NCBI GenBank assembly: GCA_934555895.1
Contig: CAKTFH010000030.1
Location: forward strand, 1 to 26,417
Length of the DNA stretch: 26,417 bases
Direction of reading: 5' to 3'
Origin: an uncultured Muribaculaceae bacterium
Lineage (GTDB): Bacteria; Bacteroidota; Bacteroidia; Bacteroidales; Muribaculaceae
In this document: piece by piece, positions 14,650 to 23,042 of the stretch
Position numbering within the stretch: position 1 is the stretch's first letter
Layout: the number at the start of each line of letters is the position of its first letter
Made by a program: the position numbers and the translations under genes
Notes under the pieces: model-generated
What the model saw: the letters and a program-made list of their open reading frames with translations, nothing else
Database searches by the model: none
What the model was told of the DNA's origin: nothing

Positions 14650-16932
14650 ATGACAGAAAGGGAAAAACATACACACCCGGTATCCCCGGGGCCGGAGCTT
14701 TCGGAGGCCAATATCCTCACCGATCAGGAGAAGGTCGGGCTGCCTGCGCGCTACCGCGAGCTGCTGCGCCACAGCCGCGAGATGAGCGGACTTGAGGCCG
14801 GCGATGTACGGCGTTTGCGCGGCGTCCTCGCCGAGGCGGCGCGGCGAGGGCATTTCCGTCGCGATAAATTCGGGAATTCAACTCTTATACGCTCACTGGC
14901 CACAGCTGCTGAGCTTTGCGGCCGTGTGAGCCCTGACCGCAACATGGTGATTGCAGTGCTGCTTTATCCGCTGTGTCTCACCGGCGCGCGCACACCTGAA
15001 GAGGTGGAGGCCGCATGGGGAGCCGACATCGCCAAGATGGTGCGCGGACTGCTGAAAGTCAGCACCCTCTATGAGCGTGGAGCTGCTGTGGAAAGCGAGA
15101 ACTTCCGTCGCCTCCTTATGACATTTGCTGATGATATCCGTGTGATAATCATCATGATAGTGGACCGACTGGTGCTCATGAAGATCATCAATCACCATCC
15201 CAACGAGAAGCTGGTGCGCGATGTGGCCTACGAGGCCAATTATCTGTATGCCTCGCTGGCCCACAGACTTGGATTATATGCCATCAAGTCGGAGCTTGAG
15301 GATATGTCGCTGAAATACACCGACCGCGCCACCTACACATCTATAGCGCGGCAGCTAAACGAGCGTAAGAATGCCCGCGACGCATACATTGCCTCGTTCA
15401 TCGGCCCTATAAAGGAAAGGCTCGAGGGCCTTGGACTGCATTTCGACATAAAAGGGCGCACCAAGAGCATCTTTTCCATATGGAACAAGATGCGCAAGCA
15501 GAAAAACGACATCGACCATATCTACGACCTGTTCGCCATACGCATTATCCTTGACACTCCTCCAGAGAAAGAGAAGAGCGACTGCTGGATGGTGTATTCG
15601 GTGATTACCGACATGTATCAGCCCAATCCCTCGCGTATGAAGGACTGGATAAGCATACCGAAGTCGAACGGCTATGAGAGCCTTCACATCACTGTGGCAG
15701 GTCCGGAAGGAAAATGGGTTGAGGTGCAGATACGCACACGCCGCATGGACCTCGTGGCTGAGAAGGGACTTGCCGCCCACTGGCGTTACAAAGGCATAAA
15801 GAGCGAGAGCAACCTCGACGCGTGGATGAACAATGTGCGCGATATACTTGAGACCGCCCACTCCGGACCCATGGAGCTGATGCGCAATTTCAAGATGGAT
15901 ATCTACGACAAGGAGGTGTTTGTCTTTACTCCGAAGGGCGACCTTTACCGTCTGCCCGCCGGCGCCACCCTGCTTGATTTCGCCTTCAACATCCACTCGG
16001 GTCTCGGGTGCAGCTGTGTGGGAGGCCGTGTGAACGGCAAGAACGAGAAAATCACTTACAAGCTTCGCAGCGGCGATACCGTGGAGGTGCTCACATCGTC
16101 GCAGCAGCAGCCCAAGGCTGACTGGCTCAACTTCGTGGTTACATCGAAGGCCCGTTCCAAAATACGCCAGACTCTTAAGGACCGCGAGAATCGTGCCGCC
16201 GACTTGGGGCGCGAGATGCTTGAGCGCCGTTTCAAAAACCGCAAGATAGAGCTTGACGAGGCCACACTGAGCCGTCTCATCAAGAAGATGGGCTACAAGA
16301 CTACCACCGACTTTTTCAGTGAGATAGCATCGGAAAAACTCGATGTGAATGTGGTGGCCGAGCGCTACATTACCTTTGATAATGCTGCCAGAGACACCGA
16401 CTCGCAGGCAGCCCCTGTGTCGGCAAGCGAGTTCACGCTCCAGCCTGCGACCGACAGTCCGGAGGCTGGCACGGCGCAGTCGTCGGATGTGCTGATAATT
16501 GGCAATGATGTGAAAGGCCTCAGCTATAAGTTCGCCCGTTGCTGCAACCCCATATGCGGCGACGAGGTGTTCGGCTTCATTTCGGCCGAGGGTGTCATAA
16601 AGATACATCGTACCGACTGCCCCAACGCCCGCAACATCCGTGAGCGTTATCCCTACCGCATGATTAACACACGGTGGTCGGGCCGCATCGGTGAGCAGTT
16701 CGCCGTGACCCTCAGTGTGCTCGGGCGCGATGATATAGGTATAGTGACCAATATTACCTCGATAATTAGCAAGGAGAGCAATGTGATTCTGCGCTCCATA
16801 TCCATCGACTCTAACGACGGGCTGTTCCGCGGCCATCTCACTATCGGTATCTCCGACACGCGTCTGCTTGCCGCGCTCATCCGCAAGATAAAGACTGTGA
16901 AAGGTGTCAAGGAGGTGACAAGAGTGCAATAA
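14650..16932 (+). CDS. relA: RelA/SpoT-family (p)ppGpp synthetase with degenerate hydrolase domain
   Basis: The protein has 760 residues with the full long-RSH layout. It has an HD-type hydrolase region (about 40-220) and a synthetase domain (about 255-400: GRTKSIFSIWNKM, IYDLFAIRII, IPKSNGYESLH, WVEVQIRT with AHWRYK). A TGS domain follows (about 420-482: VFVFTPKGDLYRLPAGATLLDFAF), then a helical region, a conserved-cysteine module (Cys631-Cys632, CNPICGDEV) and a C-terminal ACT domain (about 684-757). The hydrolase site is lost: the His-Asp pair is Tyr106-Pro107 (VLLYPL), the first metal His is missing from LIRSLATAAEL, and DRLHN reads DRLVL. The synthetase keeps RMKD (329-332), the RxKD form usual in bifunctional enzymes. 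It therefore probably makes, but does not degrade, the stringent-response alarmone. The gap after mlaF is 83 bases with no promoter seen. Confidence 0.9.
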   Translation: MTEREKHTHPVSPGPELSEANILTDQEKVGLPARYRELLRHSREMSGLEAGDVRRLRGVLAEAARRGHFRRDKFGNSTLIRSLATAAELCGRVSPDRNMVIAVLLYPLCLTGARTPEEVEAAWGADIAKMVRGLLKVSTLYERGAAVESENFRRLLMTFADDIRVIIIMIVDRLVLMKIINHHPNEKLVRDVAYEANYLYASLAHRLGLYAIKSELEDMSLKYTDRATYTSIARQLNERKNARDAYIASFIGPIKERLEGLGLHFDIKGRTKSIFSIWNKMRKQKNDIDHIYDLFAIRIILDTPPEKEKSDCWMVYSVITDMYQPNPSRMKDWISIPKSNGYESLHITVAGPEGKWVEVQIRTRRMDLVAEKGLAAHWRYKGIKSESNLDAWMNNVRDILETAHSGPMELMRNFKMDIYDKEVFVFTPKGDLYRLPAGATLLDFAFNIHSGLGCSCVGGRVNGKNEKITYKLRSGDTVEVLTSSQQQPKADWLNFVVTSKARSKIRQTLKDRENRAADLGREMLERRFKNRKIELDEATLSRLIKKMGYKTTTDFFSEIASEKLDVNVVAERYITFDNAARDTDSQAAPVSASEFTLQPATDSPEAGTAQSSDVLIIGNDVKGLSYKFARCCNPICGDEVFGFISAEGVIKIHRTDCPNARNIRERYPYRMINTRWSGRIGEQFAVTLSVLGRDDIGIVTNITSIISKESNVILRSISIDSNDGLFRGHLTIGISDTRLLAALIRKIKTVKGVKEVTRVQ

Positions 16933-16971
16933 CCTGAAAAACAACAATACGTTTCGCAACATCAACTGAAA

Positions 16972-17814
16972 ATGAAACTGAAAGCAATACTCGCATCAGC
17001 CGCGGCCACGCTTCTCGTGGCATGCTCGGGTTCAAAGGAGAATCCCGATGCCCGCGCGCTCATGGACGAAGTCACATCGGCCTTCGAGGCTGCTGACTAT
17101 AACCGTGCCACTTCCCTCCTCGACTCGCTGCAGAAAGCATTTCCCGGAGAACTCACCATACAGCGCGAGGGGATGACACTGCGCCCCAAGGTGATAGAGA
17201 AACTCGCCGAAATAAGAATCGCCTCGATTGACTCGGCCACTATCGCCGACAACGCCACGATGGAGCGCATCAAGCCGCTGCTGAAGTGGGTGAAGACGCC
17301 CGGAATGATAGAGGGCTACTGGACCGACGCCAAGGCATATAACCCCTCGTTCATGAACGGCACCGGCATCGAGGCCCGTGTGTCGGAGATAGGGCAGTTC
17401 TACATCGTGTCGTCGGCATCGCCTCAGCTCAAGCACACCGCGATAGCTGTGAGCGGTCCCAAAGGCGAGGCCGCAACCCAGGCCGTGCCTTACGACGGCG
17501 AGAGCAACTACCGCATCGGGGGGGGAGAGGTGATAACCTTCTCGCCCGAGCAGAGCGACACCATCGGCGTGGTGGCCGATGAAAATCTCTCGGCCGGCGC
17601 AACACCGCTCACCCTGAAATTTCTCGGAGGGAAGGCCAAGTCGCTTAAACTCTCGCAGGCCCAGGCCCAGGGCATCGTTAACGCCTACCGCTACAGCCAG
17701 GCCCTTGTGCGTGCCCGCGACAATCAGGTGCAGCGCCAGAAACTTGAGAAAACCATAGAGATTGCCCGCCGCCAGCTTGCCGCTCAGGAGAGCGTGGCAG
17801 AGGCGAACCAATAA
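16972..17814 (+). CDS. Putative lipoprotein of unknown function
   Basis: The protein has 280 residues. The N-terminus is a lipoprotein signal with the lipobox LVAC and acylated Cys18, so it is probably membrane-anchored. Residues about 25-60 are helical and resemble a short tetratricopeptide-like stretch (DARALMDEVTSAFEAADY). The middle (about 90-220) is beta-rich, containing YWTDAKAY, QFYIVSSASPQLKHTAI and YRIGGGEVITFSP. The last 55 residues form a charged helix or coiled coil with many Arg, Gln and Glu. I do not recognise a named family. It lies 39 bases after relA and 13 bases before porX in the same run, so it is probably co-expressed with them; envelope function is inferred from the signal only. 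Confidence 0.8.
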   Translation: MKLKAILASAAATLLVACSGSKENPDARALMDEVTSAFEAADYNRATSLLDSLQKAFPGELTIQREGMTLRPKVIEKLAEIRIASIDSATIADNATMERIKPLLKWVKTPGMIEGYWTDAKAYNPSFMNGTGIEARVSEIGQFYIVSSASPQLKHTAIAVSGPKGEAATQAVPYDGESNYRIGGGEVITFSPEQSDTIGVVADENLSAGATPLTLKFLGGKAKSLKLSQAQAQGIVNAYRYSQALVRARDNQVQRQKLEKTIEIARRQLAAQESVAEANQ

Positions 17815-17827
17815 AAAACGCCGACTG

Positions 17828-19417
17828 ATGAGCGAATATTCCATACTCTGGGCTGATGACGAAATAGATCTTCTCAAGCCTCACATATTGTTTTTGCGTT
17901 CAAAGGGATATGACCCTGTGACGGTGAACAATGGTCGCGATGCGCTTGAACTGGTGTCATCGCGGCATTTTGACCTTGTGATTCTCGACGAGAATATGCC
18001 GGGCCTCACTGGTCTGGAGACGCTCCAGCGCATCAAGGAGGTTTCCCCTCAGACTCCTGTGATAATGATTACCAAGAGCGAGGAGGAGAATATCATGAAT
18101 CAGGCAGTAGGCAACAACATCGCCGACTATCTGATCAAGCCGGTGAACCCCAACCAGATACTTCTGTCGATAAAGAAAAACCTTCACAGCCGCGAGATTG
18201 TGTCGCAGACGGCTGCCGCCGACTACAGGCAGGAGTTTGCACACCTGTCGGCCATGATCAACGACGCCTCGTCGGTAGCCGACTATTATGCGGTATATGA
18301 GAAGCTAACGCAGTGGGAGCTGCGCCTGGCCTCGGCCGAGACCAACATGGACGAGATGCTGGGTATGCAGAAGGCCGAGGCTGACAGCTCGTTCTACAAG
18401 TTCGTGAAGCGCAACTACGAGGACTGGGTGGCCGCCCTCCCCTCGGCACTCCGCGGAGGTGCCGCGGTGGCCGCTGAGAAGCGTCCGCTGCTTAGTCCGG
18501 AAGTAATGCGCCACACAGTGTTCCCGCTGCTCGACAAGGGTGAGAAGGTGTTTTTCGTGCTTATCGACAATTTCCGCCTTGACCTCTGGCTTACAGTGAA
18601 GCCACTGCTTGCCGAGTATTTCACATTCGAGGAGCTACTTTATACCTCTATACTTCCCACAGCCACACAATATGCCCGCAACGCCATCTTCTCGGGACTT
18701 ATGCCCGATGAGATAGCGCGGCTTTTCCCGCATCTGTGGGTCGACGAGGACTCGGAGGAGGGCAAAAATCTCAACGAAAGCGAGCTTGTGCAGACGCAGT
18801 TCGAGCGATTCCGTCGCCAATGCCGCTTTTCCTACAACAAGATAAACGACTCCACCGGAGGCGAAAAGCTGCTCAGGGAGTTTGCCAATCTGCAGAACAA
18901 TCAGCTCAATGTAGTGGTGCTCAACTTCATTGACATGCTTTCGCATGCGCGCACCGAGAGCCGCATGATACGCGAACTTGCCCGCACCGATGCGGCATAC
19001 CGCTCGCTTGCCGAGTCGTGGTTCCGACACAGTTCGGCTATGGAGCTTTTCCGCCGCATGGCCGAGACGGGAGCCAAGGTGATAGTCACCACCGACCACG
19101 GTACTATCCGGGTAGATAATCCGGTGAAAGTGGTGGGTGACAAAAATACCAATACAAACCTTCGCTATAAAGTTGGCAAGAATTTGGCTTACAACTATAA
19201 GCAGGTATATGAGATAAAGCGTCCGCAGCAGTTCGGACTGCCGTCGCCCAATGTGTCATCGGCATACGTGTTCGCCGGCAACAACGATTTCTTCGCATAT
19301 CCCAACAACTATAATTATTACGTGCAGTATTACACCGACACCTTCCAGCACGGAGGCATCTCTATGGAGGAGATGCTTATCCCTCTGGTGACCATGACCC
19401 CTAAAGGTGGGGTGTGA
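17828..19417 (+). CDS. porX: PorX-like response regulator fused to a PglZ/alkaline-phosphatase domain
   Basis: The protein has 529 residues. The frame is open from 17762, but the first good start is ATG 17828, which gives MSEYSILWADDE. The receiver domain (1-120) has the acidic pair Asp10-Asp11, phosphoacceptor Asp54 (VILDENMPG), Thr82 and Lys104. A helical linker (about 125-235) leads to a PglZ-type alkaline-phosphatase-fold domain with likely metal or nucleophile residues Asp247 (LIDNFR), Thr278 (ILPTATQ), Asp369 and His373 (NFIDMLSHAR), Asp423-His424 (TTDHG) and His508 (TFQHGG). This is the architecture of PorX, the T9SS regulator in Porphyromonas, whose PglZ domain has been reported to be a nucleotide phosphodiesterase. 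No histidine kinase or DNA-binding domain is next to it. The gap to the lipoprotein gene is 13 bases, so co-transcription is likely. Confidence 0.9.
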   Translation: MSEYSILWADDEIDLLKPHILFLRSKGYDPVTVNNGRDALELVSSRHFDLVILDENMPGLTGLETLQRIKEVSPQTPVIMITKSEEENIMNQAVGNNIADYLIKPVNPNQILLSIKKNLHSREIVSQTAAADYRQEFAHLSAMINDASSVADYYAVYEKLTQWELRLASAETNMDEMLGMQKAEADSSFYKFVKRNYEDWVAALPSALRGGAAVAAEKRPLLSPEVMRHTVFPLLDKGEKVFFVLIDNFRLDLWLTVKPLLAEYFTFEELLYTSILPTATQYARNAIFSGLMPDEIARLFPHLWVDEDSEEGKNLNESELVQTQFERFRRQCRFSYNKINDSTGGEKLLREFANLQNNQLNVVVLNFIDMLSHARTESRMIRELARTDAAYRSLAESWFRHSSAMELFRRMAETGAKVIVTTDHGTIRVDNPVKVVGDKNTNTNLRYKVGKNLAYNYKQVYEIKRPQQFGLPSPNVSSAYVFAGNNDFFAYPNNYNYYVQYYTDTFQHGGISMEEMLIPLVTMTPKGGV

Positions 19418-19438
19418 AAAACAGTAATTTCTGATTTT

Positions 19439-19873
19439 ATGAAACATATCATCGAAATTCCCACGCTTGAGGCGCTTCCCGAGGCCGCAAAGCGTTTTGT
19501 AGCCCTTATGGGCGACGAAACAGTGTATGCCTTCCATGGAGAGATGGGGGCCGGCAAGACCACTTTTATACGCGAGCTTTGCCGAGCCCTCGGAGTGGAG
19601 GAGGATTTTACGAATTCCCCTTCGTTTTCAATCATAAATGAATATCGTAGCGACACCACAGCCGAGCTGATTTATCACTTTGATCTCTATCGTCTCGAAA
19701 ACATCGATGAGGCGCTGGAGATTGGTGTGGAGGATTACTTCGATTCGGGCGCGCTCTGCCTACTTGAGTGGCCCGAGCGCATAGAGCCGCTGCTGCCCGA
19801 CGACACCGTGGTGGTGGACATAAAGGTGAACCCCGACCAGTCGCGCACCCTCACCGTCGACATTCCGCAATGA
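19439..19873 (+). CDS. tsaE: tRNA threonylcarbamoyladenosine biosynthesis ATPase TsaE
   Basis: The protein has 144 residues, the usual size. Walker A is GEMGAGKT at 34-41. The family motifs [17 protein letters not shown] and LLEWPE (residues about 60-69, 80-86 and 108-113) are present. TsaE assists TsaB-TsaD in adding the threonylcarbamoyl group to A37 of ANN-decoding tRNAs in the cytoplasm. It starts 21 bases after porX. Its stop codon overlaps the birA start (ATGA), indicating translational coupling. Confidence 0.95.
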   Translation: MKHIIEIPTLEALPEAAKRFVALMGDETVYAFHGEMGAGKTTFIRELCRALGVEEDFTNSPSFSIINEYRSDTTAELIYHFDLYRLENIDEALEIGVEDYFDSGALCLLEWPERIEPLLPDDTVVVDIKVNPDQSRTLTVDIPQ

Positions 19874-20631
19874 ACGCCTCCGATGTGACTTATCTCCCCT
19901 CGGTGCCTTCGACCAACACATGGCTTCGGGAAAACGCCGAGCGGTTCGGCAACGGACACCTGGTGGTAACCTCCGATCAGACCGCGGGCCGCGGACAGCG
20001 CGGCAACTTCTGGGAGGCGGAGCCGGGCAAGAACCTCACATTCTCGATGCTTCTGCGCGATAACGGTCTTAAGGCCGCCCGCCAGTTCGCCATCAGCGAG
20101 GGTGTAGCCCTTGGGGTGTTGGAAGTGCTCCGTAAGGAACTGGCCGGCTATGTCGCACCGGAGAAGATAAAAGTGAAGTGGCCGAATGATATCTATGTGG
20201 CCGACGACAAGATTGCTGGAATCCTGATAGAGCATACGTTAAGCGGTAACAATCTGTCCCGCTCGGTAGTTGGCATAGGGGTGAATGTGAACCAGACAAT
20301 CTTTACCTCGTCGGCGCCCAATCCGGTGTCGATGGCACAGCTCTCGGGCCACTGTGATTTCAATCTCGACAGCATTATGGAGCGTATAGCCAAAGCAATA
20401 ATGCACCGCATGGAGCTCATCTGCGTGTCGGATAAGGAGCAGACGCGCCAGCACCGGGAGTTTCTCGAGAATATGTGGCGCAACGACGGTGAGGCACACC
20501 GTTTCCAGCTGCCCGACACCTCATGTTTCGCAGCGCGCATCCATACTGTGGAGTCCGACGGTATGCTCGCCTTGAAGCTGCCTGACGGCGACATACATCA
20601 TTTCGCCTTCAAGGAGGTGGCATTCATCTGA
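19870..20631 (+). CDS. birA: Biotin-[acetyl-CoA-carboxylase] ligase, monofunctional
   Basis: The protein has 253 residues. A longer open frame from 19768 would overlap tsaE by 106 bases in another frame, so the ATG at 19870, which overlaps only the tsaE stop, is preferred. Motifs include the opening STNTWL, the biotinyl-AMP loop GRGQRG at 40-45, KWPND at 103-107 and KIAGILIE with the catalytic-site Lys114. The C-terminal 45 residues form the small SH3-like domain. There is no N-terminal winged helix, so it is not the DNA-binding repressor type. It activates biotin with ATP and transfers it to carboxylase carrier proteins. Confidence 0.95.
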   Translation: MNASDVTYLPSVPSTNTWLRENAERFGNGHLVVTSDQTAGRGQRGNFWEAEPGKNLTFSMLLRDNGLKAARQFAISEGVALGVLEVLRKELAGYVAPEKIKVKWPNDIYVADDKIAGILIEHTLSGNNLSRSVVGIGVNVNQTIFTSSAPNPVSMAQLSGHCDFNLDSIMERIAKAIMHRMELICVSDKEQTRQHREFLENMWRNDGEAHRFQLPDTSCFAARIHTVESDGMLALKLPDGDIHHFAFKEVAFI

Positions 20632-20660
20632 CATGAAAATTAATTACCAATCACAATACA

Positions 20661-21581
20661 ATGAAAACTAAACTCTTATTTGCCTCGCTGCTGGTGGCTC
20701 TGGTGTCATGGGCGCAGGCTCCGGTATTCAATGTGGCCACCTACAACCTGAGAAACCGCAACGACGGCGACCGCAATGCCGGCAACGGCTGGGAGCGCCG
20801 AGAGCCCGTGGTGGCCAAGCTCATCCAGTTTCACGATTTTGACATCTTCGGCACACAGGAGGGCTTCAAGGTGCAGCTTGAGGACCTGAAACGCGACCTG
20901 CCCGGCTATGACTACATCGGCGTAGGACGCGACGACGGCAAGAAAAAGGGTGAGCATTCGGCCATATTCTACCGCAAGGACCTTTTCGATGTGCTTGACC
21001 ACGGCGATTTCTGGCTGTCGGAGACACCCGAGAAGCCGGGCCTGGGTTGGGATGCCGCTTGCGTGCGCATCTGCACATGGGGTCACTTCCGCCACAAACC
21101 TTCAGGAAAGGAATTCCTGTTCTTCAACCTCCATATGGATCATGTGGGCACCAAGGCGCGCACCGAGAGCGCCAAACTCATCAAACGCAAGATGGATGCC
21201 CTCGGTCCGGAACTTCCTGTTTTCCTGACCGGTGATTTCAACGTGGATCAGAAGAGCTCTTCCTATGCTACTATTGTCGATGGCGGTGTGCTTACCGATT
21301 CTTACGAGCGTGCGGCGCTCGTGTATGCACCCAACGGCACTTTCAACAACTACCGCGCCGACGGGTTCACTACACAGCGCATCGACCACATCTTCACATC
21401 GCCTTCAGTGAAGATTCTGAAATACGGTGTGCTCACCGACACCTACCGCACACCCAAGGACGGTGCCGAGCGTTTTGAAATGGGTGGCAACGCGCCTGCC
21501 GAGTTAGGCATCGTGGAGGCCACTCCGCGCACACCGAGCGACCATTTCCCTGTGAAGGTCACTGTGGAGCTGACCAAATAA
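20661..21581 (+). CDS. Secreted endonuclease/exonuclease/phosphatase-fold protein
   Basis: The protein has 306 residues and a signal peptide (about 1-20, ending SWAQA). The EEP-family active-site motifs are present: YNLR with Asn29, TQE with Glu67, NLHMDH (Asn156, His158, Asp160, His161), TGDFN (Asp192, Asn194), RIDHIF (Asp242, His243) and the closing SDHFP (Asp294, His295). Members of this fold cut phosphodiester or phosphoester bonds in nucleic acids, sphingomyelin or inositol phosphates. The exported Bacteroidota members are mostly uncharacterised, so the substrate is unknown. It is the last gene of the + strand run, 29 bases after birA, and is followed by the hairpin shared with folA. Confidence 0.9.
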   Translation: MKTKLLFASLLVALVSWAQAPVFNVATYNLRNRNDGDRNAGNGWERREPVVAKLIQFHDFDIFGTQEGFKVQLEDLKRDLPGYDYIGVGRDDGKKKGEHSAIFYRKDLFDVLDHGDFWLSETPEKPGLGWDAACVRICTWGHFRHKPSGKEFLFFNLHMDHVGTKARTESAKLIKRKMDALGPELPVFLTGDFNVDQKSSSYATIVDGGVLTDSYERAALVYAPNGTFNNYRADGFTTQRIDHIFTSPSVKILKYGVLTDTYRTPKDGAERFEMGGNAPAELGIVEATPRTPSDHFPVKVTVELTK

Positions 21582-21601
21582 CAGCCGGATAGCTAATATA
21601 A

Positions 21602-21638
21602 CGAAGCGCCTCCTGATGCGGAATCGGGAGGCGCTTCG
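21602..21638. terminator. Terminator-like hairpin between convergent operons
   Basis: CGAAGCGCCTCC at 21602-21613 pairs perfectly with GGAGGCGCTTCG at 21627-21638. The stem extends inward by TGAT and ATCG to a five-base loop (GCGGA). Outside it, ATATAAC at 21596-21602 can also pair with GTTATAT at 21641-21647 if a few bases are bulged. It lies between the + strand exonuclease-like gene and the - strand folA gene and probably ends transcription from both sides. Neither side has a long T-run. Confidence 0.8.
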
Positions 21639-21657
21639 CTGTTATATGAAAGTAAAA

Positions 21658-22158
21658 TTACTTTGCGCGTCGCGAGAATGTGAGGAAAGAATAGACGGCT
21701 CCAGAGCGGGGGTCGGTGCGCTTTTCGCTCATGTCGGTGATTTCCCACATCTCCGGGTCGATGGGCGGGAAGAAGGTGTCGGCATCATCGGGTTCGGGAC
21801 CTTCTATGAGTGTGATTGCAAGTCGGTCGGCCACCGGAAGTGTATCGGCATACACGCGGCCACCGCCGATGATGAAGGTCTCGTCGTCGCTGCCGGCAAG
21901 CGCGAGCGCTTCCTCAGTGCTGTGGGCGGTCTCCACGCCGGGGGCGCTCCATGCGGGGTTGCCGGTGATCACTATGTTGCGCCGGTTGGGGAGGGCGCCT
22001 TTGGGAAGCGAGTCGAAGGTGTGGCGGCCCATTATCACCGTGTGGCCTGTGGTTAGCTCCTTGAAGCGGCGCAAGTCGTCGGATATGTGGTAGAGGAGGT
22101 CCCCGCGGCGCCCTATGGCTCCGCGGCGTGATGTGATGGCGACGATTATAGTAAGCAT
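21658..22158 (-). CDS. folA: Dihydrofolate reductase
   Basis: The protein has 166 residues, standard length. It opens IIVAITSRRGAIGRRGDLL, followed by HISDDLRRFKELTTGHTVIMGRHTFDSL, which holds the folate-binding acidic Asp and the NADPH-binding TxGxxVIMGRxTF segment. RRNIVIT and FIIGGGRVY are the other conserved nucleotide-binding motifs. It reduces dihydrofolate to tetrahydrofolate with NADPH, regenerating the cofactor oxidised by ThyA, whose gene lies 31 bases upstream. It is the last gene of the - strand run and ends near the shared terminator hairpin. Confidence 0.97.
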   Translation of the reverse strand: MLTIIVAITSRRGAIGRRGDLLYHISDDLRRFKELTTGHTVIMGRHTFDSLPKGALPNRRNIVITGNPAWSAPGVETAHSTEEALALAGSDDETFIIGGGRVYADTLPVADRLAITLIEGPEPDDADTFFPPIDPEMWEITDMSEKRTDPRSGAVYSFLTFSRRAK

Positions 22159-22160
22159 AG

Positions 22161-22180
22161 AAGTGTGTGAAAGTGTGTGA
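22161..22180. repeat. Tandem 10-bp repeat in the thyA-folA spacer
   Basis: AAGTGTGTGA occurs twice in a row, filling most of the 31-base spacer just before the folA start on the - strand. It is too short for a mobile element and may simply be replication slippage. It sits where ribosome loading for folA takes place. Confidence 0.7.
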
Positions 22181-22189
22181 TGGATGGTA

Positions 22190-22984
22190 TTATACCGATA
22201 CCTGCGCCTTGATGTGTGGGAGCGGGTCGTAGCCGGTGAGGGTAAAGTCGTCGTATTTGAAACCGAATATGTCGGTCACATCGGGGTTGATGTGCATTTG
22301 CGGCAGTGCGCGTGGAGTGCGGCTCAGTTGCTCCCTCACCTGCTCGAAATGGTTGTTGTAGATGTGCGCGTCGCCGAGAGTGTGCACGAAGTCGCCGGGG
22401 CGCAGGCCGCACACCTGTGCCGTCATCATGGTGAGCAGCGCGTAGGAGGCGATGTTGAAGGGCACGCCCAGGAAGCAGTCGGCACTGCGCTGGTAGAGCT
22501 GCAGCGACAGGCGCCCGTCGGCCACGTAAAACTGGAAGAAGGCGTGGCATGGTGGCAGGTTCATGTTGTCGAGGTCGGCCACATTCCATGCGCTCACGAT
22601 GATGCGGCGCGAGTCGGGATTGTGCTTTATCTGGTCGACAGCCTGTGATATCTGGTCGATGAAGCCGCCGTTGTAGTCGGGCCATGAGCGCCATTGGTAG
22701 CCGTAGATGTGGCCGAGGCTGCCGTCGGGGTCGGCCCATTCGTTCCAGATGCGCACTCCATTTTCCTGGAGATATTGCACATTGGTGTCGCCCTTGAGGA
22801 ACCACAGCAGTTCGTGGATGATTGACTTCAGATGGAGTTTCTTGGTGGTGAGCAGAGGGAACCCTTCCTCAAGGTTGAAGCGCATCTGGTAGCCGAACAC
22901 GCTGCGTGTGCCGGTGCCTGTGCGGTCGGTTTTCTGCACTCCATGGTCCATGATGTGCTGCAGAAGGTCGAGATATTGTTTCAT
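22190..22984 (-). CDS. thyA: Thymidylate synthase
   Basis: The protein has 264 residues, the same length as the Escherichia coli enzyme. The N-terminus [15 protein letters not shown] and [12 protein letters not shown], with the phosphate-binding Arg, are typical. The active-site cysteine is Cys146 in [14 protein letters not shown]. The strongly conserved [20 protein letters not shown] follows, with [14 protein letters not shown] further on. It methylates dUMP to dTMP using methylene-tetrahydrofolate and yields dihydrofolate for FolA. It lies 58 bases downstream of the polyferredoxin gene; no -7 element was seen in that gap, so it may be transcribed from further upstream. Confidence 0.98.
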   Translation of the reverse strand: MKQYLDLLQHIMDHGVQKTDRTGTGTRSVFGYQMRFNLEEGFPLLTTKKLHLKSIIHELLWFLKGDTNVQYLQENGVRIWNEWADPDGSLGHIYGYQWRSWPDYNGGFIDQISQAVDQIKHNPDSRRIIVSAWNVADLDNMNLPPCHAFFQFYVADGRLSLQLYQRSADCFLGVPFNIASYALLTMMTAQVCGLRPGDFVHTLGDAHIYNNHFEQVREQLSRTPRALPQMHINPDVTDIFGFKYDDFTLTGYDPLPHIKAQVSV

Positions 22985-23042
22985 GTATAGTGAGCCTGGG
23001 AGATTTTGATTGGTGTTTTATAGAGGGAGAGGAGGGGAAAAC

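Noticed and set aside
15355..16965. Open frame of 536 codons on the - strand antisense to relA
   Set aside because: It is fully antisense to a gene with clear family motifs. Its translation shows no recognisable domain and is rich in His, Ala and Leu, as expected from a shadow frame in GC-rich coding DNA.
17762..17827. N-terminal extension of the porX frame
   Set aside because: It overlaps the end of the lipoprotein gene and adds 22 residues before a canonical receiver-domain start.
19768..19869. N-terminal extension of the birA frame
   Set aside because: It overlaps tsaE by about 100 bases and encodes an Arg/His-rich stretch. The ATG at 19870 gives the usual biotin ligase start.
21616..22093. 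+ strand open frames antisense to folA
   Set aside because: They are shadows of folA with no recognisable domain and start inside or next to the terminator hairpin.
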